Positions 17,716-25,309 are shown, numbered from the stretch's first letter. The stretch is DNA of 64,000 nucleotides from Brevibacillus sp042683565 (GCF_042683565.1 NZ_JBHUJW010000028.1:1-64000); one strand, 5' to 3'. Translations and numbers: made by a program. The notes: generated by a model not told the origin, from the letters alone.

Positions 17716-17825
17716 AAGGAAAACCTCCTTGAAATGAGATGTATATCAGCAAGTCGTTCTCCGGATAAATGCGGAGGATAAGAGCAAGAAGAATGCCCGA
17801 AGGACGACTACTCTGATCGGATTGG

Positions 17826-17841
17826 TTGAAATCGCTTACAA
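17826..17841 (-). promoter_or_regulatory. cre (CcpA-binding) site
   Basis: TTGAAATCGCTTACAA matches the full WTGNAANCGNWWNCAW consensus at every position. It lies 111 bases upstream of the EIICB start, just past the terminator of the EIIA gene, so it most likely mediates catabolite control of nagP. Confidence 0.8.
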
Positions 17842-17850
17842 GATGGCGGG

Positions 17851-17885
17851 AAAAACAACAAAACAGTTAGTCTGCTTTGTTGTTC
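17851..17885 (-). terminator. Terminator of the EIIA gene
   Basis: On the minus strand ACAACAAA pairs with TTTGTTGT around a ~15-base loop and continues into TTTTT. It separates the EIIA gene from nagP, which therefore needs its own promoter. No convincing -35/-10 pair is seen in 17716-17825. Confidence 0.75.
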
Positions 17886-18006
17886 AGGAACACAGCGGCT
17901 TCACCAACAGAAGCGGAGAGGAGCGGGTCTGCGATGGCGGTGGCTCACCGTCCGCTCCTGCGGCTGCCAATCAGCTTCTGAATTCCTGCATGAAGAGCCA
18001 GCCTGA

Positions 18007-18501
18007 TTATTTCAAAATGACGGTCATGAGCGGCTCCTGGCCTGCCTGCACGGTAGTTTTGGCGACCACATTTTTTTCCGCGACGACATCGCCGTTGGTA
18101 ATGACAATCGGGGTGACGGTCGGACAGCCGGATTCCTGCAGGACGGCCGGGTCAAACTGGATCAGCTTGTCGCCGGCTTTGACCTGATCGCCGACGGATA
18201 CGAACGGCGTGAAGCCTTTTCCTTGCAATTTGACGGTGTCGATCCCGATGTGTATGAGTATCTCCAGGCCGGTATCGCTGGTCAGCCCGATTGCGTGATG
18301 CGTGGGAAACAGGTGCGTCACTCTCGCGTCAATCGGGGAAAGCAAAAGCCCTTCCGATGGCTGGATCGCTGCGCCATCGCCGACGACCTTTTGGGAAAAG
18401 ACGGGATCAGGCACTTCGGACAGCGGCACGACCGTACCCGTCAATGGGGCCAGAAACGTCACTTCTTGCTGTTTTTTACGGGAAAACAAACTGCGTAGCA
18501 T
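18007..18501 (-). CDS. crr: PTS EIIA component, glucose/GlcNAc family (Crr type)
   Basis: A 164-residue soluble EIIA that passes phosphate from HPr to an EIIB domain. The active-site His84 lies in EILIHIGIDTV and the supporting His69 in FPTHHAIGL. Both are typical of the glucose-type EIIA. The minus-strand start ATG (18501) has AAGGAGGAG just upstream, so the much longer open frame upstream is not used. It probably serves the neighbouring nagP product and perhaps other EIICB proteins that lack EIIA. Expression is predicted to depend on the RAT/terminator directly upstream. Confidence 0.93.
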   Translation of the reverse strand: MLRSLFSRKKQQEVTFLAPLTGTVVPLSEVPDPVFSQKVVGDGAAIQPSEGLLLSPIDARVTHLFPTHHAIGLTSDTGLEILIHIGIDTVKLQGKGFTPFVSVGDQVKAGDKLIQFDPAVLQESGCPTVTPIVITNGDVVAEKNVVAKTTVQAGQEPLMTVILK

Positions 18502-18520
18502 AAGCTCCTCCTTCTGCGTT

Positions 18521-18616
18521 GAACGAAAAATAGGCATGAGCAGGCTGAAAACAATGGACATCCTTACTATGTCCGAATGTTCACGCCGCTCATGCCTAGT
18601 CGAACCAGTAACACGC
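18521..18616 (-). promoter_or_regulatory. RAT antiterminator and terminator before the EIIA gene
   Basis: Minus-strand sequence GCGTGTTACTGG...GGCATGAGC (18616-18588) has the layout of the GlcT/SacY-type ribonucleic antiterminator. Its 3' arm GGCATGAGC (18596-18588) also pairs with GCTCATGCC (18541-18533), which ends in TATTTTTC. The two hairpins are mutually exclusive, the hallmark of PRD antiterminator control. Confidence 0.9.
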
Positions 18617-18631
18617 AGGCTATTCTTCGAT

Positions 18632-19486
18632 TTATTGTTCCAGCAAACGAAAGACATGCACGGCCATGTAGCCGATTTCATCCTCGGGCACCGTCACTTC
18701 CAGACGGGTCGAAATGTATTCGGCCAGTTCAGAGGCCAACTCATAGGCTTCCGGAATCGTTGTTTTCACCCGGTCCAGCAGGGGATTGCGAATGGACTTC
18801 TGCTGGCGGATACGCTCTACAGCAAAACGCAGGTGCGTAATCAGGCGGACGTAGTCGACGGTACTGCGCTCAATGGTCTTGCCTGTCCGCTGCTCGATGA
18901 TGGACACCAATTCGCTGATGATGTTGGCGAATCGGACGGCCTTGCTGACCGGCATATAGCTGATCGCCGAGTGGATGTGCAAAGCCAGAAACCCGATCTC
19001 GCTCTCGGGAATGTCCAGTGCGAACGCCTTTTTGATCATGTCTGCGGCCCGTTTGGCCAGCGCGTACTCTTTGGCGTACAGCGTCTGCACTTCAAACAGG
19101 AACGGATTGACGATCTCCATGCCGTTTCGCAGCCGATAGATCGCGAACTGGATATGGTCAGGCAACGCGACGTGCACGTGCTCGTTGATTTTCGGAGTGA
19201 TCTCGCTGGCTACCAGCGCAATGATCTCCTCCGCAATCCCGACGACAGCGGGGTCCACCTGGCTAAGAATGGTCTGATACTGCTTTTGATGGCTTTCGCT
19301 TTCCAATCGAAAACGTTTCTCCACACGGGGATCATGGGCAGGGATGGTGTTCCCGGGCTTTGCGCCGAAGCCGATGCCTTTTCCGAACAGCACGATCTCC
19401 TGCCGGGAGTCAGGCTCTTCGACGAGGACGACGTTGTGGTTCAATACACGTGTGATCGCATATACTTTTTCCTGCTCGCGGGACAA
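18632..19486 (-). CDS. glcT: GlcT-type transcription antiterminator (BglG family)
   Basis: A 284-residue RNA-binding antiterminator. It has an N-terminal CAT domain (residues ~1-55, RVLNHNVVLVE and LFGKGIGFGAKPG) and two PRDs. Phosphorylatable histidines are in NEHVHVALPDH and LALHIHS for PRD1, and in LITHLRFAVERI and YMAVHVFRL for PRD2. EII phosphorylates such proteins when its sugar is absent. The start is a TTG at 19486 with GGTGGTGG upstream. It lies upstream of the EIIA gene and between two RAT elements, so it should control both that gene and itself. Confidence 0.93.
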   Translation of the reverse strand: MSREQEKVYAITRVLNHNVVLVEEPDSRQEIVLFGKGIGFGAKPGNTIPAHDPRVEKRFRLESESHQKQYQTILSQVDPAVVGIAEEIIALVASEITPKINEHVHVALPDHIQFAIYRLRNGMEIVNPFLFEVQTLYAKEYALAKRAADMIKKAFALDIPESEIGFLALHIHSAISYMPVSKAVRFANIISELVSIIEQRTGKTIERSTVDYVRLITHLRFAVERIRQQKSIRNPLLDRVKTTIPEAYELASELAEYISTRLEVTVPEDEIGYMAVHVFRLLEQ

Positions 19487-19526
19487 CCAATTCCACCACC
19501 TTTAGACCAGAGACGGTTACTTTCCA

Positions 19527-19602
19527 CAAAAAAGAGCCGAAAAAACCTTTTTAGTACATAAAAAGATCTTCTCGGCTCATGCCTGCATGACCAGTAACAC
19601 GC
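19527..19602 (-). promoter_or_regulatory. RAT antiterminator and terminator before glcT
   Basis: A second minus-strand RAT-like element (19602-19575, GCGTGTTACTGG...GGCATGAGC) overlaps a terminator. GAGCCGA (19578-19572) pairs with TCGGCTC (19540-19534), followed by a TTTTTT tail. It predicts autoregulation of glcT by antitermination. Confidence 0.88.
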
Positions 19603-19607
19603 CTGTG

Positions 19608-19621
19608 TGAAAACGTTTCAA
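19608..19621 (-). promoter_or_regulatory. cre-like site at the glcT transcription start
   Basis: TGAAAACGTTTCAA matches TGWAARCGYTWNCW at 13 of 14 positions and covers the predicted +1 region of the glcT promoter, a place where CcpA would block initiation. Confidence 0.55.
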
Positions 19622-19629
19622 TTGATTTT

Positions 19630-19658
19630 ATCATAGCTTACGTTTTTCAGGTTGTCAA
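19630..19658 (-). promoter_or_regulatory. SigA promoter of the glcT-EIIA operon
   Basis: On the minus strand TTGACA (19658-19653) and TATGAT (19635-19630) are exactly 17 bases apart, just upstream of the cre-like site and the RAT. Confidence 0.8.
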
Positions 19659-19726
19659 TCACCCTGAAACCGTGGCAATCTCCCGCTATGTCTTCCCTGC
19701 TGAAGCCAGGCCGCCAGCTTGCCCGG

Positions 19727-20224
19727 TCATTTCGTGAACTTGTCTGCGATCGTGGAGGCACAGAACGAGTTCGGCTTGATTTCTGCCCGGAAATGGTTTG
19801 TCTCTGCCAAGCTAAGCAACGACTGGATAAATTTACGGGTAGGGCCGTTCGTGCCGATGTCAAAGTGCAGGCGGATCGGCGTGTCGAGCTGTCGGTCGCG
19901 CAAGTATTGGCGCAACTCGGTAGCGAGGCCGACTGCGTACATCGCCTCCTGAAAAATCCGCTGCTGCAGGGAAGAGTAGCGCCGCTCCTGAAATTTGTGA
20001 TAAAAGAAGGTGCCTCCGTGACCAGGGCGAATGACCGTGATGACGAGGGCGAAGAATGTACCGCGGCTTTTGAGCTGTGAATCGGCTCCGACGATAATCT
20101 CAAAAGGACCGGTCATTGACGAGATGGTCTGCTCGATGTGGGAGAATACATCCGCCTTGGCAAGCAGCCCTCTGGTCGGACTGTGGAAACAATCGAACAA
20201 GGTACTGGCAGAGGTTAAGCCCAC
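19727..20224 (-). CDS. YkuK-like (DUF458) ribonuclease H-fold protein
   Basis: A 165-residue protein resembling the YkuK/DUF458 family, predicted to have an RNase H-like fold. Visible family features are IIVGADSQLKSRGTFFALVI, with an acidic residue in the first strand, FYHKFQERRYSSLQQRIFQE, and HFDIGTNGPTRKFI with a second acidic residue. Nuclease activity is inferred from the fold only. The GTG start (20224) has GGAGGG upstream on the minus strand. It is divergent from tadA and reads toward glcT. Confidence 0.8.
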   Translation of the reverse strand: MGLTSASTLFDCFHSPTRGLLAKADVFSHIEQTISSMTGPFEIIVGADSQLKSRGTFFALVITVIRPGHGGTFFYHKFQERRYSSLQQRIFQEAMYAVGLATELRQYLRDRQLDTPIRLHFDIGTNGPTRKFIQSLLSLAETNHFRAEIKPNSFCASTIADKFTK

Positions 20225-20573
20225 TCACATCCCTCCAGGTAGAGGCAATCTGTAGAATCCATACATGCTGCGTACATTATTAATGTATGTAATCGCGCAG
20301 AGAGTATGTGAACAAGTAGGGCAAAAAACTTGTCAGGCAAACGATACAGTCGGTGATTGGCGGAAATACCCGGCATTGTCCCGGGGACACAGGCTGTTTT
20401 ATAGAGACTTCAGGAAAGCCGGAAGGTATCTTTTGGGGAGAAAAGTAGTTTGTCTGCATGCGAAAATCATTTGAGAAATCATAATTGTCCCAGAGAAGTA
20501 GCCGATGATTGGTCAATAACGGTATGATGGACAATAGCTCTGCTATGAAAAAACGACGCAGGAGGCTTACGCA
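20225..20573 (+). other. 349-base intergenic region before tadA
   Basis: This is the divergent control region between the YkuK-like gene and tadA. It contains a TATGAT at 20523-20528 close to tadA but no clear -35 at standard spacing. The GC-rich stretch around CCCGGCATTGTCCCGGGG (20371-20388) can fold but matches no riboswitch I know. No small gene with a ribosome binding site was seen. Confidence 0.4.
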
Positions 20574-21083
20574 GTGATAGAAGCGGATCTGCAAACGCAC
20601 GAAGCATTCATGAAGGCAGCCATGGAAGAAGCGGCAAAGGCTGCCGCAATCGGCGAAGTGCCGATTGGCGCCGTCATCGTCCGCGACGGGGAAATCGTTG
20701 GGCGCGGATACAATTTGCGGGAGACGCAAAAAGACCCTACGCTGCACGCCGAGATGATCGCTATCCGCGAGGCGAGCGAGCGTCTGGGCGGGTGGCGGCT
20801 GATCGGCTGCTCCCTCTACGTCACGCTGGAGCCGTGCCCGATGTGCGCGGGAGCCATCGTCCAGAGCCGGATCGAGCAGGTCGTGTACGGGGCGTCTGAT
20901 CCGAAGGCGGGATGTGCCGGCACGCTCATGAATCTGCTCGCGGAGCCGCGCTTCAACCATCAGGTCCCGGTCGTCGAGGGTGTCCTCGCCGATGAGTGCG
21001 GCCAGATGCTGAAAGACTTTTTTCGCGGACTGCGCGAGAAGCGCCAGTCCAGGGATAAGAGTCGCTCTTCGTCCGGGGAGTAG
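20574..21083 (+). CDS. tadA: tRNA-specific adenosine deaminase
   Basis: It deaminates A34 to inosine in the anticodon of tRNA-Arg(ACG). The zinc-dependent deaminase signature is complete: HAE with His58 and catalytic Glu60, and PCPMC with Cys88 and Cys91. The GTG start at 20574 has AGGAGG eight bases upstream. The 169 residues fit the family, with a basic Ser/Arg-rich tail. As in B. subtilis, it lies upstream of the SRP RNA and dnaX, although several genes now separate them. Confidence 0.96.
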   Translation: MIEADLQTHEAFMKAAMEEAAKAAAIGEVPIGAVIVRDGEIVGRGYNLRETQKDPTLHAEMIAIREASERLGGWRLIGCSLYVTLEPCPMCAGAIVQSRIEQVVYGASDPKAGCAGTLMNLLAEPRFNHQVPVVEGVLADECGQMLKDFFRGLREKRQSRDKSRSSSGE

Positions 21084-21085
21084 AC

Positions 21086-21128
21086 GAAAACCGCCCGGCA
21101 GCTTCTTTGCCTGCCGGGCAGTTCGTTT
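21086..21128. terminator. Bidirectional terminator between tadA and rsuA
   Basis: CCGCCCGGCAG (21091-21101) pairs with CTGCCGGGCAG (21111-21121). It is flanked by CGAAAA on the left and TTCGTTT on the right, so it can end both convergent genes. Confidence 0.8.
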
Positions 21129-21132
21129 GTCA

Positions 21133-21849
21133 TTATCTGTGGTTTTGCAGCATGTCCAGCTCTTCCTCGGTCAGCTCGCGGTACTCCCCCGGCTTGAGCG
21201 CGGGGTCCAGATGCAAAGAGCCCATGCGAATGCGCTGCAGGTAGGTGACGTACAGGCCAAAGGCGGCAAACATGCGCTTGACCTGATGGAACTTGCCTTC
21301 CATGATCGTGACGCGAACCTCGGACGTCTCTCCAGACGAGATGATTTCCAGCTTGGCCGGAAGCGTCGTGAAATCTTCCAGTTCGACGCCTTTGGCAAAT
21401 TCCTGGACGTGCTGCTCCGTTACCCGGCCGTCGATGCGGGCGAAATACTCCTTGTCCACTTTCTTCTTTGGAGACAGCAGGCTGTGAGAAAGCTGACCAT
21501 CGTTCGTCAATAGGAGCAAACCTTCCGTGTCGATGTCGAGCCGTCCGACTGGGTGCACTTTGATCGCCCACTCGTACGGCAGCAGATCCACGACAGTCTC
21601 ATGGACGTTGTCCTCCGTGGCGGAGACGACCCCTGGCGGCTTGTTCAACATGACGTATACCCAGCGCTTGAAGTTGAGCGGCTCTCCATCCACGACAATC
21701 TCCTGCTCTTCACCGATGACGTGCATGCCGGGATCGGTGGCGACGACACCGTCGACGACAACCAGCCCTTGCTTGACCAGTGCCTTGACTTCCTTGCGCG
21801 TGCCGAGCCCCATATTGGCCAGCACTTTATCCAAACGTTCACGTTTCAT
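21133..21849 (-). CDS. RsuA/RluB-family rRNA pseudouridine synthase
   Basis: A 238-residue pseudouridine synthase with an N-terminal S4 RNA-binding domain (MKRERLDKVLANMGLGTRKE) and a catalytic domain. The active-site aspartate is in GRLDIDTEGLLLLTNDG. The short form is most like the RsuA-type 16S rRNA enzyme, but the exact uridine cannot be assigned from sequence. The ATG at 21849 gives the normal S4 start with GTGGGGAA upstream. An extension of the frame to 21963 is not protein-like. It is convergent with tadA. Confidence 0.92.
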   Translation of the reverse strand: MKRERLDKVLANMGLGTRKEVKALVKQGLVVVDGVVATDPGMHVIGEEQEIVVDGEPLNFKRWVYVMLNKPPGVVSATEDNVHETVVDLLPYEWAIKVHPVGRLDIDTEGLLLLTNDGQLSHSLLSPKKKVDKEYFARIDGRVTEQHVQEFAKGVELEDFTTLPAKLEIISSGETSEVRVTIMEGKFHQVKRMFAAFGLYVTYLQRIRMGSLHLDPALKPGEYRELTEEELDMLQNHR

Positions 21850-22002
21850 GTATGTTCCCCACTTTTCTTCTAATAGAACAGGTGCATGGTTATTAGTTTG
21901 GCCCAATGCCGCGCGCAAATCAAGGGGAATACGTAATTTTGGCCTTGCAATTATCTCATTCATTTGCTATAGTTAGTAATGTTTCTGATTGGAATTTCAT
22001 AT

Positions 22003-22091
22003 GGAGAGATACCCAAGTGGTCATAAGGGGACGCACTCGAAATGCGTTAGGCGTCGTGAGGCGTGCGTGGGTTCGAATCCCACTCTCTCCG
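22003..22091 (+). tRNA. tRNA-Ser (anticodon CGA)
   Basis: Acceptor GGAGAGA pairs with TCTCTCC. The anticodon stem CGCA/TGCG encloses CTCGAAA, giving anticodon CGA, which reads UCG. A long variable arm typical of class II tRNA-Ser is present. CCA is not encoded. B. subtilis also has a tRNA-Ser near tadA. Confidence 0.96.
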
Positions 22092-22104
22092 CTTCCTTTG
22101 AACC

Positions 22105-22152
22105 AATAAGAGGACATCTGAAAGCCAGGATGTCCTCTTATTTATTTTTTTT
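22105..22152 (+). terminator. tRNA-Ser terminator
   Basis: AATAAGAGGACATC (22105-22118) pairs perfectly with GATGTCCTCTTATT (22129-22142), followed by ATTTTTTTT. Confidence 0.93.
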
Positions 22153-22267
22153 CGCGTTGTGGCTCCCGGAAAAGGAACGGCAGGGAAAGCGGAAGATTGG
22201 GTGTGAGAACTGCCAAATCCTTTGTATAATCGGTATAAGGACGTGCCGCCGCAGCCACGGAATGGCT

Positions 22268-22438
22268 CTATTTCACATCCTCATAGACGATGCGCACACC
22301 CAGATGCGCAAGGGTCTCTTCACGGTAATGGCCGTGGGGGCACGCTTTTTCACAGTGCCATTCATCGCTATGGGAAAGCAACGGTTCGTTGCAGGTCGGA
22401 CAGCGGTGTTGGAAGATCGATTTTAATAATCGGATCAT
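22268..22438 (-). CDS. Small zinc-ribbon-like protein (56 residues)
   Basis: A short minus-strand frame encodes a basic-to-neutral protein with two cysteine pairs. The first is C13PTC16 after an amphipathic start (MIRLLKSIFQHR) and the second is C29EKAC33PHGHY, with extra histidines nearby. This spacing suggests one zinc ribbon. AAGGTGA lies five bases before the ATG at 22438. It is divergent from the TauE-type gene. I do not recognise a named family. Being under 60 codons, it is easily missed. Confidence 0.75.
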   Translation of the reverse strand: MIRLLKSIFQHRCPTCNEPLLSHSDEWHCEKACPHGHYREETLAHLGVRIVYEDVK

Positions 22439-22553
22439 TATATCACCTTATTCACATTAAATTACTTGGAATTATTGTACCCGAGATGTCTGCGTTTGAA
22501 AAGTATTCAAACTATTTTTATGTCAGCGTCAGGTGGGAATGGGGGGAGGAAGC

Positions 22554-23342
22554 ATGGACGTTCTGCTGTTTGTACTCATGTTGACGCTGGGATTGATCGG
22601 CTCCTTCTTTTCCGGCTTGCTCGGCATTGGCGGGGCGATCATCAATTATCCGATGCTGCTGTTCGTGCCGGACTGGCTGGGGGTGGCCCATTTCAGCCCG
22701 CAGGAGGTCTCGGCGATCTCCATGTTCCAGGTGTTTTTTGCCTCGCTGTCCGGGGTGCTGGCCTTCCGCAGGCGCAACGGGAAAGACTCGCCGCTCATTC
22801 ACCGGGGACTCGTCAAGGATATGGGCATCAGCATCCTGGCGGGGAGCCTGCTCGGCGGCATTTTCTCCAAATTTTTGTCGGCGCAGAGCATCAACTTCGT
22901 CTACGGCATTCTGGCGATCGCGGCCGTCGTGCTCATGCTTATCAAAAACCGTGGAAGCGAAAGAATAACAGCCGAGGTCAGCTACAACCGGAGCATCGCG
23001 ATTCCGTCCGCTTTTATCGTCGGCATCATGTCAGGGATCGTCGGCGCGGGCGGATCGTTTGTCCTCATCCCGATCATGCTGACGGTGTTGAAGATCCCGA
23101 CCCGGATCACGATCGCCTCGTCGTTAGCTATCGTATTCATCTCCGCCATTGGAGGTGTGCTGGGCAAATTGACTGCGGGTCATATACCGATATGGCCGGT
23201 GCTGTTCACCGTGATCGGCAGCGTGATCGGAGCGCCGCTGGGCAGCAGGGCCAGCGCCGGAATCAATGTGAACGTCCTGCGTTACGGCCTGCTCATCCTG
23301 ATCTGTGCGACTGCCATCAAAATCTGGAGCGGCATTTTGTAA
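22554..23342 (+). CDS. TauE/SafE-family membrane transporter (anion or sulfite exporter)
   Basis: A 262-residue integral membrane protein with about eight hydrophobic segments. It has the internal duplication typical of TauE/SafE: GLIGSFFSGLLGIGGAIINYP in the first half and GIMSGIVGAGGSFVLIPIM in the second. Family members move sulfite, sulfoacetate or related anions out of the cell. The ATG at 22554 has GGGGGGAGG upstream and is preferred over the GTG at 22533. A membrane rhodanese follows 63 bases later, which fits a role in sulfur handling, but the substrate remains an inference. Confidence 0.9.
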   Translation: MDVLLFVLMLTLGLIGSFFSGLLGIGGAIINYPMLLFVPDWLGVAHFSPQEVSAISMFQVFFASLSGVLAFRRRNGKDSPLIHRGLVKDMGISILAGSLLGGIFSKFLSAQSINFVYGILAIAAVVLMLIKNRGSERITAEVSYNRSIAIPSAFIVGIMSGIVGAGGSFVLIPIMLTVLKIPTRITIASSLAIVFISAIGGVLGKLTAGHIPIWPVLFTVIGSVIGAPLGSRASAGINVNVLRYGLLILICATAIKIWSGIL

Positions 23343-23405
23343 GCGTAAGATGCGGTGGAGCTGCTGGCAGGGAGCCGCCAACTCGACAACGGAAAGGGTG
23401 TCTGT

Positions 23406-23795
23406 ATGGATTTCATGACTATTCTCTTGATCATCGCCTATGCTGTCACGACCTGGTATTTGGTCACTCGCTTTATGCCGGTGAAAGGGCTGCGAAATTT
23501 AACTGCGGAACAATTCAGGCAGCGGGTCAACCAAAAGAGCGGAGTCGTGCTGATCGACGTGCGAGAGCCGCATGAATACAAGCGGGGGTATATTCCTACC
23601 GCCGTCAACATTCCCCTGTCCCAGCTTGGCAAGCGCGTCAAGGAAATCTCCAGCAAAAACGAGGTGTTGCTCTACTGCCGCAGCGGCATGCGGAGCAAGC
23701 AGGCGGCGAAAATTTTGAGCAAGCACGGCTTTACCAACATGGCTCATTTAAAAGGCGGGATCATGACATGGCAAGGGGCTATCAAGAAAAAGTAA
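23406..23795 (+). CDS. Membrane-anchored rhodanese-domain protein
   Basis: A 129-residue protein with an N-terminal membrane helix (MTILLIIAYAVTTWYLVTRF) and one rhodanese domain (residues ~32-127, with LIDVREPHEYKRGYIP). The active-site loop CRSGMR starts at Cys91, and the domain ends in LKGGIMTW. It probably carries persulfide sulfur at the membrane. It resembles YqhL-type proteins of bacilli. It is likely cotranscribed with the upstream TauE-like transporter, which points to thiosulfate or sulfite metabolism. The ATG at 23406 follows AAAGGGTG. Confidence 0.92.
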   Translation: MDFMTILLIIAYAVTTWYLVTRFMPVKGLRNLTAEQFRQRVNQKSGVVLIDVREPHEYKRGYIPTAVNIPLSQLGKRVKEISSKNEVLLYCRSGMRSKQAAKILSKHGFTNMAHLKGGIMTWQGAIKKK

Positions 23796-23901
23796 CGACA
23801 AAGCCCCGCGGAAGAAGAAAGAACCGGGTGGCAGGCGGATATTCTGATTGAAGCCGTGAAGGGCAACGAGCGTGCTGTTTTTGAAAAAATGGATAGATTC
23901 C

Positions 23902-24062
23902 TCAGATTTGGGCAGCAACCTTTGGCAGCATGTCGTGGCAATCGCAGGACGTGTACTGGAAACCCTGATCGTCGTGAACGATCAGTCCGGTCACGTCCTT
24001 TTCCTTTTCAAAGACATTCATGAAGTCCCTTCCGATATTGTTGATAGTGATGTTAAACCAAA
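23902..24062 (-). pseudogene. IS3-family (IS150-type) transposase relic
   Basis: The minus-strand frame contains FEKEKDVTGLIVHDDQGFQY followed by TSCDCHDMLPKVAAQI. This is the core of the rve integrase domain of IS3/IS150 OrfB, whose usual form is DVTGLIVHSDQGFQYTS...HDMLPKVGAQIS. The second catalytic Asp is kept, but the frame stops right after it and the N-terminal two thirds are gone. Terminal repeats were not recognised. It is a fossil insertion between the rhodanese and DUF4870 genes. Confidence 0.75.
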
Positions 24063-24080
24063 AGGATAAGCGCGTACAGG

Positions 24081-24122
24081 AAAACCAGTGTGTTCCTATA
24101 TTGAATGGGAGCACACTGGTTT
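24081..24122 (-). terminator. Hairpin after the DUF4870-like gene
   Basis: AAACCAGTGTGCTCC (24122-24108, minus strand) pairs with GGAACACACTGGTTT (24096-24082), giving a stem of about 13 bp. The tail is only TTCC, so it is a moderate terminator. It could also be part of the IS relic end. Confidence 0.5.
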
Positions 24123-24147
24123 CGCCGTTTTTGCGTGAGCGGCTCGC

Positions 24148-24456
24148 TTAACGCACGAACGCGCCGATGATCGGGTAATGGAACGGGCGGCCTTGCAGCG
24201 CGTACAAGATCCCTTTGATCGGATAGTAGATGCCCATCAATCCGAACACGATCAGGAACGGAATGCCGATCACGATAAAGGAGAGTGCCCAGGAAATGCC
24301 GATGAGCACGCCCATGATGACGTGGAACAAAAGAGCTTGCAAAGCCATATTTTTGGCACCGCGATCCTGCATGAGCAGCCATACGATCAAGGGCACCAGG
24401 AAGGGCGCGAAAAAGGCGCTCGCATGTGTAATAGCCTTGACCCCGTTGTAATCCAT
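24148..24456 (-). CDS. DUF4870-like small membrane protein
   Basis: A 102-residue protein with three hydrophobic segments: SAFFAPFLVPLIVWLL, LLFHVIMGVLIGISWALSFI and IGIPFLIVFGLMGIYYPI. They are joined by a polar QDRGAKNMALQAL stretch. This layout is the pattern of DUF4870/Tic20-like proteins. Function is unknown. The ATG at 24456 follows GGAGGA on the minus strand. It is divergent from the methyltransferase gene; the 238 bases between hold promoter-like elements only. Confidence 0.8.
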   Translation of the reverse strand: MDYNGVKAITHASAFFAPFLVPLIVWLLMQDRGAKNMALQALLFHVIMGVLIGISWALSFIVIGIPFLIVFGLMGIYYPIKGILYALQGRPFHYPIIGAFVR

Positions 24457-24482
24457 GAATAAGTCCTCCTCGTCTGCTTGAC

Positions 24483-24511
24483 TTGACGAATATCTATGGT
24501 CCTATTGTATA
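24483..24511 (+). promoter_or_regulatory. Possible promoter of the methyltransferase gene
   Basis: TTGACG at 24483-24488 and TGTATA at 24506-24511 are 17 bases apart. A long leader of ~180 bases would follow, in which I see no known riboswitch. Confidence 0.4.
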
Positions 24512-24694
24512 GTACGATGAAAGACGTCAAAACCTCCAAAAGCGTGATTATCTGCTCCGACCCAAGGCGGAGGAAAATTCCGTGCAGATCGGTTACTGTA
24601 AATTTTAAGAAAATCTTTTGTTTTTTCACAAGTAATTCTAAAAAGAAACCGGGTAAGATGACAGATAAGTGCACGATAAAGGAGCGAAACTACG

Positions 24695-25309
24695 ATGATG
24701 ATTGATTTCCATCAACCCGTCAGTTGCAAGGAACGGCTGATGTTTTTCTATAATTTTCTGCAAGCCCCCGGCCAGGTGGGGAGCATTACGCCAAGTTCGC
24801 GTGCGCTCGCGAAGCAAATGATGGAGCCGATCGATTGGGCGAGAGCCGATACGATCGTGGAGCTGGGCGCCGGTACAGGGGTATTTACCAAGTGGATCGA
24901 CGAGTTGAAAAGACCGGATGCGAAGCTCGTCTCCTTTGAAAAAGAAGACAAGATGCGCAATCGTCTGGAGCTGTTTTATCCGGGCGTGCTCTTTCACGAG
25001 GATGCGGTGGAGCTGGTGCGAGTCCTCGACGGAGCGGGGTTGGACAAGGCCGACGCGATCATCTCCGGGCTGCCCTTTGCCAACTTTCCCCAGGCGCTGC
25101 GCGATCAGATCATGGATCAGGTGTACGCGGCCCTGAAGCCGGGCGGAGTGTTCGTCGCGTTCCAATACTCGCTGCAAATGAAAAGGCAGCTGCAAAGCGT
25201 CTTTTCGGACGTATCCGTGAAGCTGGTGCCGTTTAACGTGCCGCCTGCCTTCGTGTACGTGTGTCGCAAAGAGGTGGACAAGCAGGGGGCGGACGCTCTG
25301 GCATGGTAG
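24695..25309 (+). CDS. SAM-dependent methyltransferase, phospholipid N-methyltransferase-like
   Basis: A 204-residue class I methyltransferase. Motif I is IVELGAGTGVFTKW and the post-I acidic position is in LVSFEKEDKM. The substrate-side stretch is AIISGLPFANFP and the C-terminal strand is FVAFQYSLQMKRQL. The opening FFYNFLQAPGQVGSITPSSR is characteristic of the PmtA-like group, also annotated as rRNA adenine methyltransferase-like. The substrate, membrane phospholipid or other, is inferred. AAAGGAGCG precedes the ATG. Its end overlaps the start of the broken dedA, so they were probably an operon. Confidence 0.87.
   Translation: MMIDFHQPVSCKERLMFFYNFLQAPGQVGSITPSSRALAKQMMEPIDWARADTIVELGAGTGVFTKWIDELKRPDAKLVSFEKEDKMRNRLELFYPGVLFHEDAVELVRVLDGAGLDKADAIISGLPFANFPQALRDQIMDQVYAALKPGGVFVAFQYSLQMKRQLQSVFSDVSVKLVPFNVPPAFVYVCRKEVDKQGADALAW

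Noticed and set aside
16768..17781. 337-residue plus-strand frame opposite nagP
   Set aside because: Composition is that of an antisense shadow of the EIICB gene; the minus-strand protein has all family motifs.
20265..20474. 69-residue frame in the tadA upstream region
   Set aside because: No ribosome binding site and no protein-like hydrophobic or conserved pattern.
24496..24705. Lys-rich 69-residue frame before the methyltransferase
   Set aside because: It begins inside the promoter, has no ribosome binding site and overlaps the true start.
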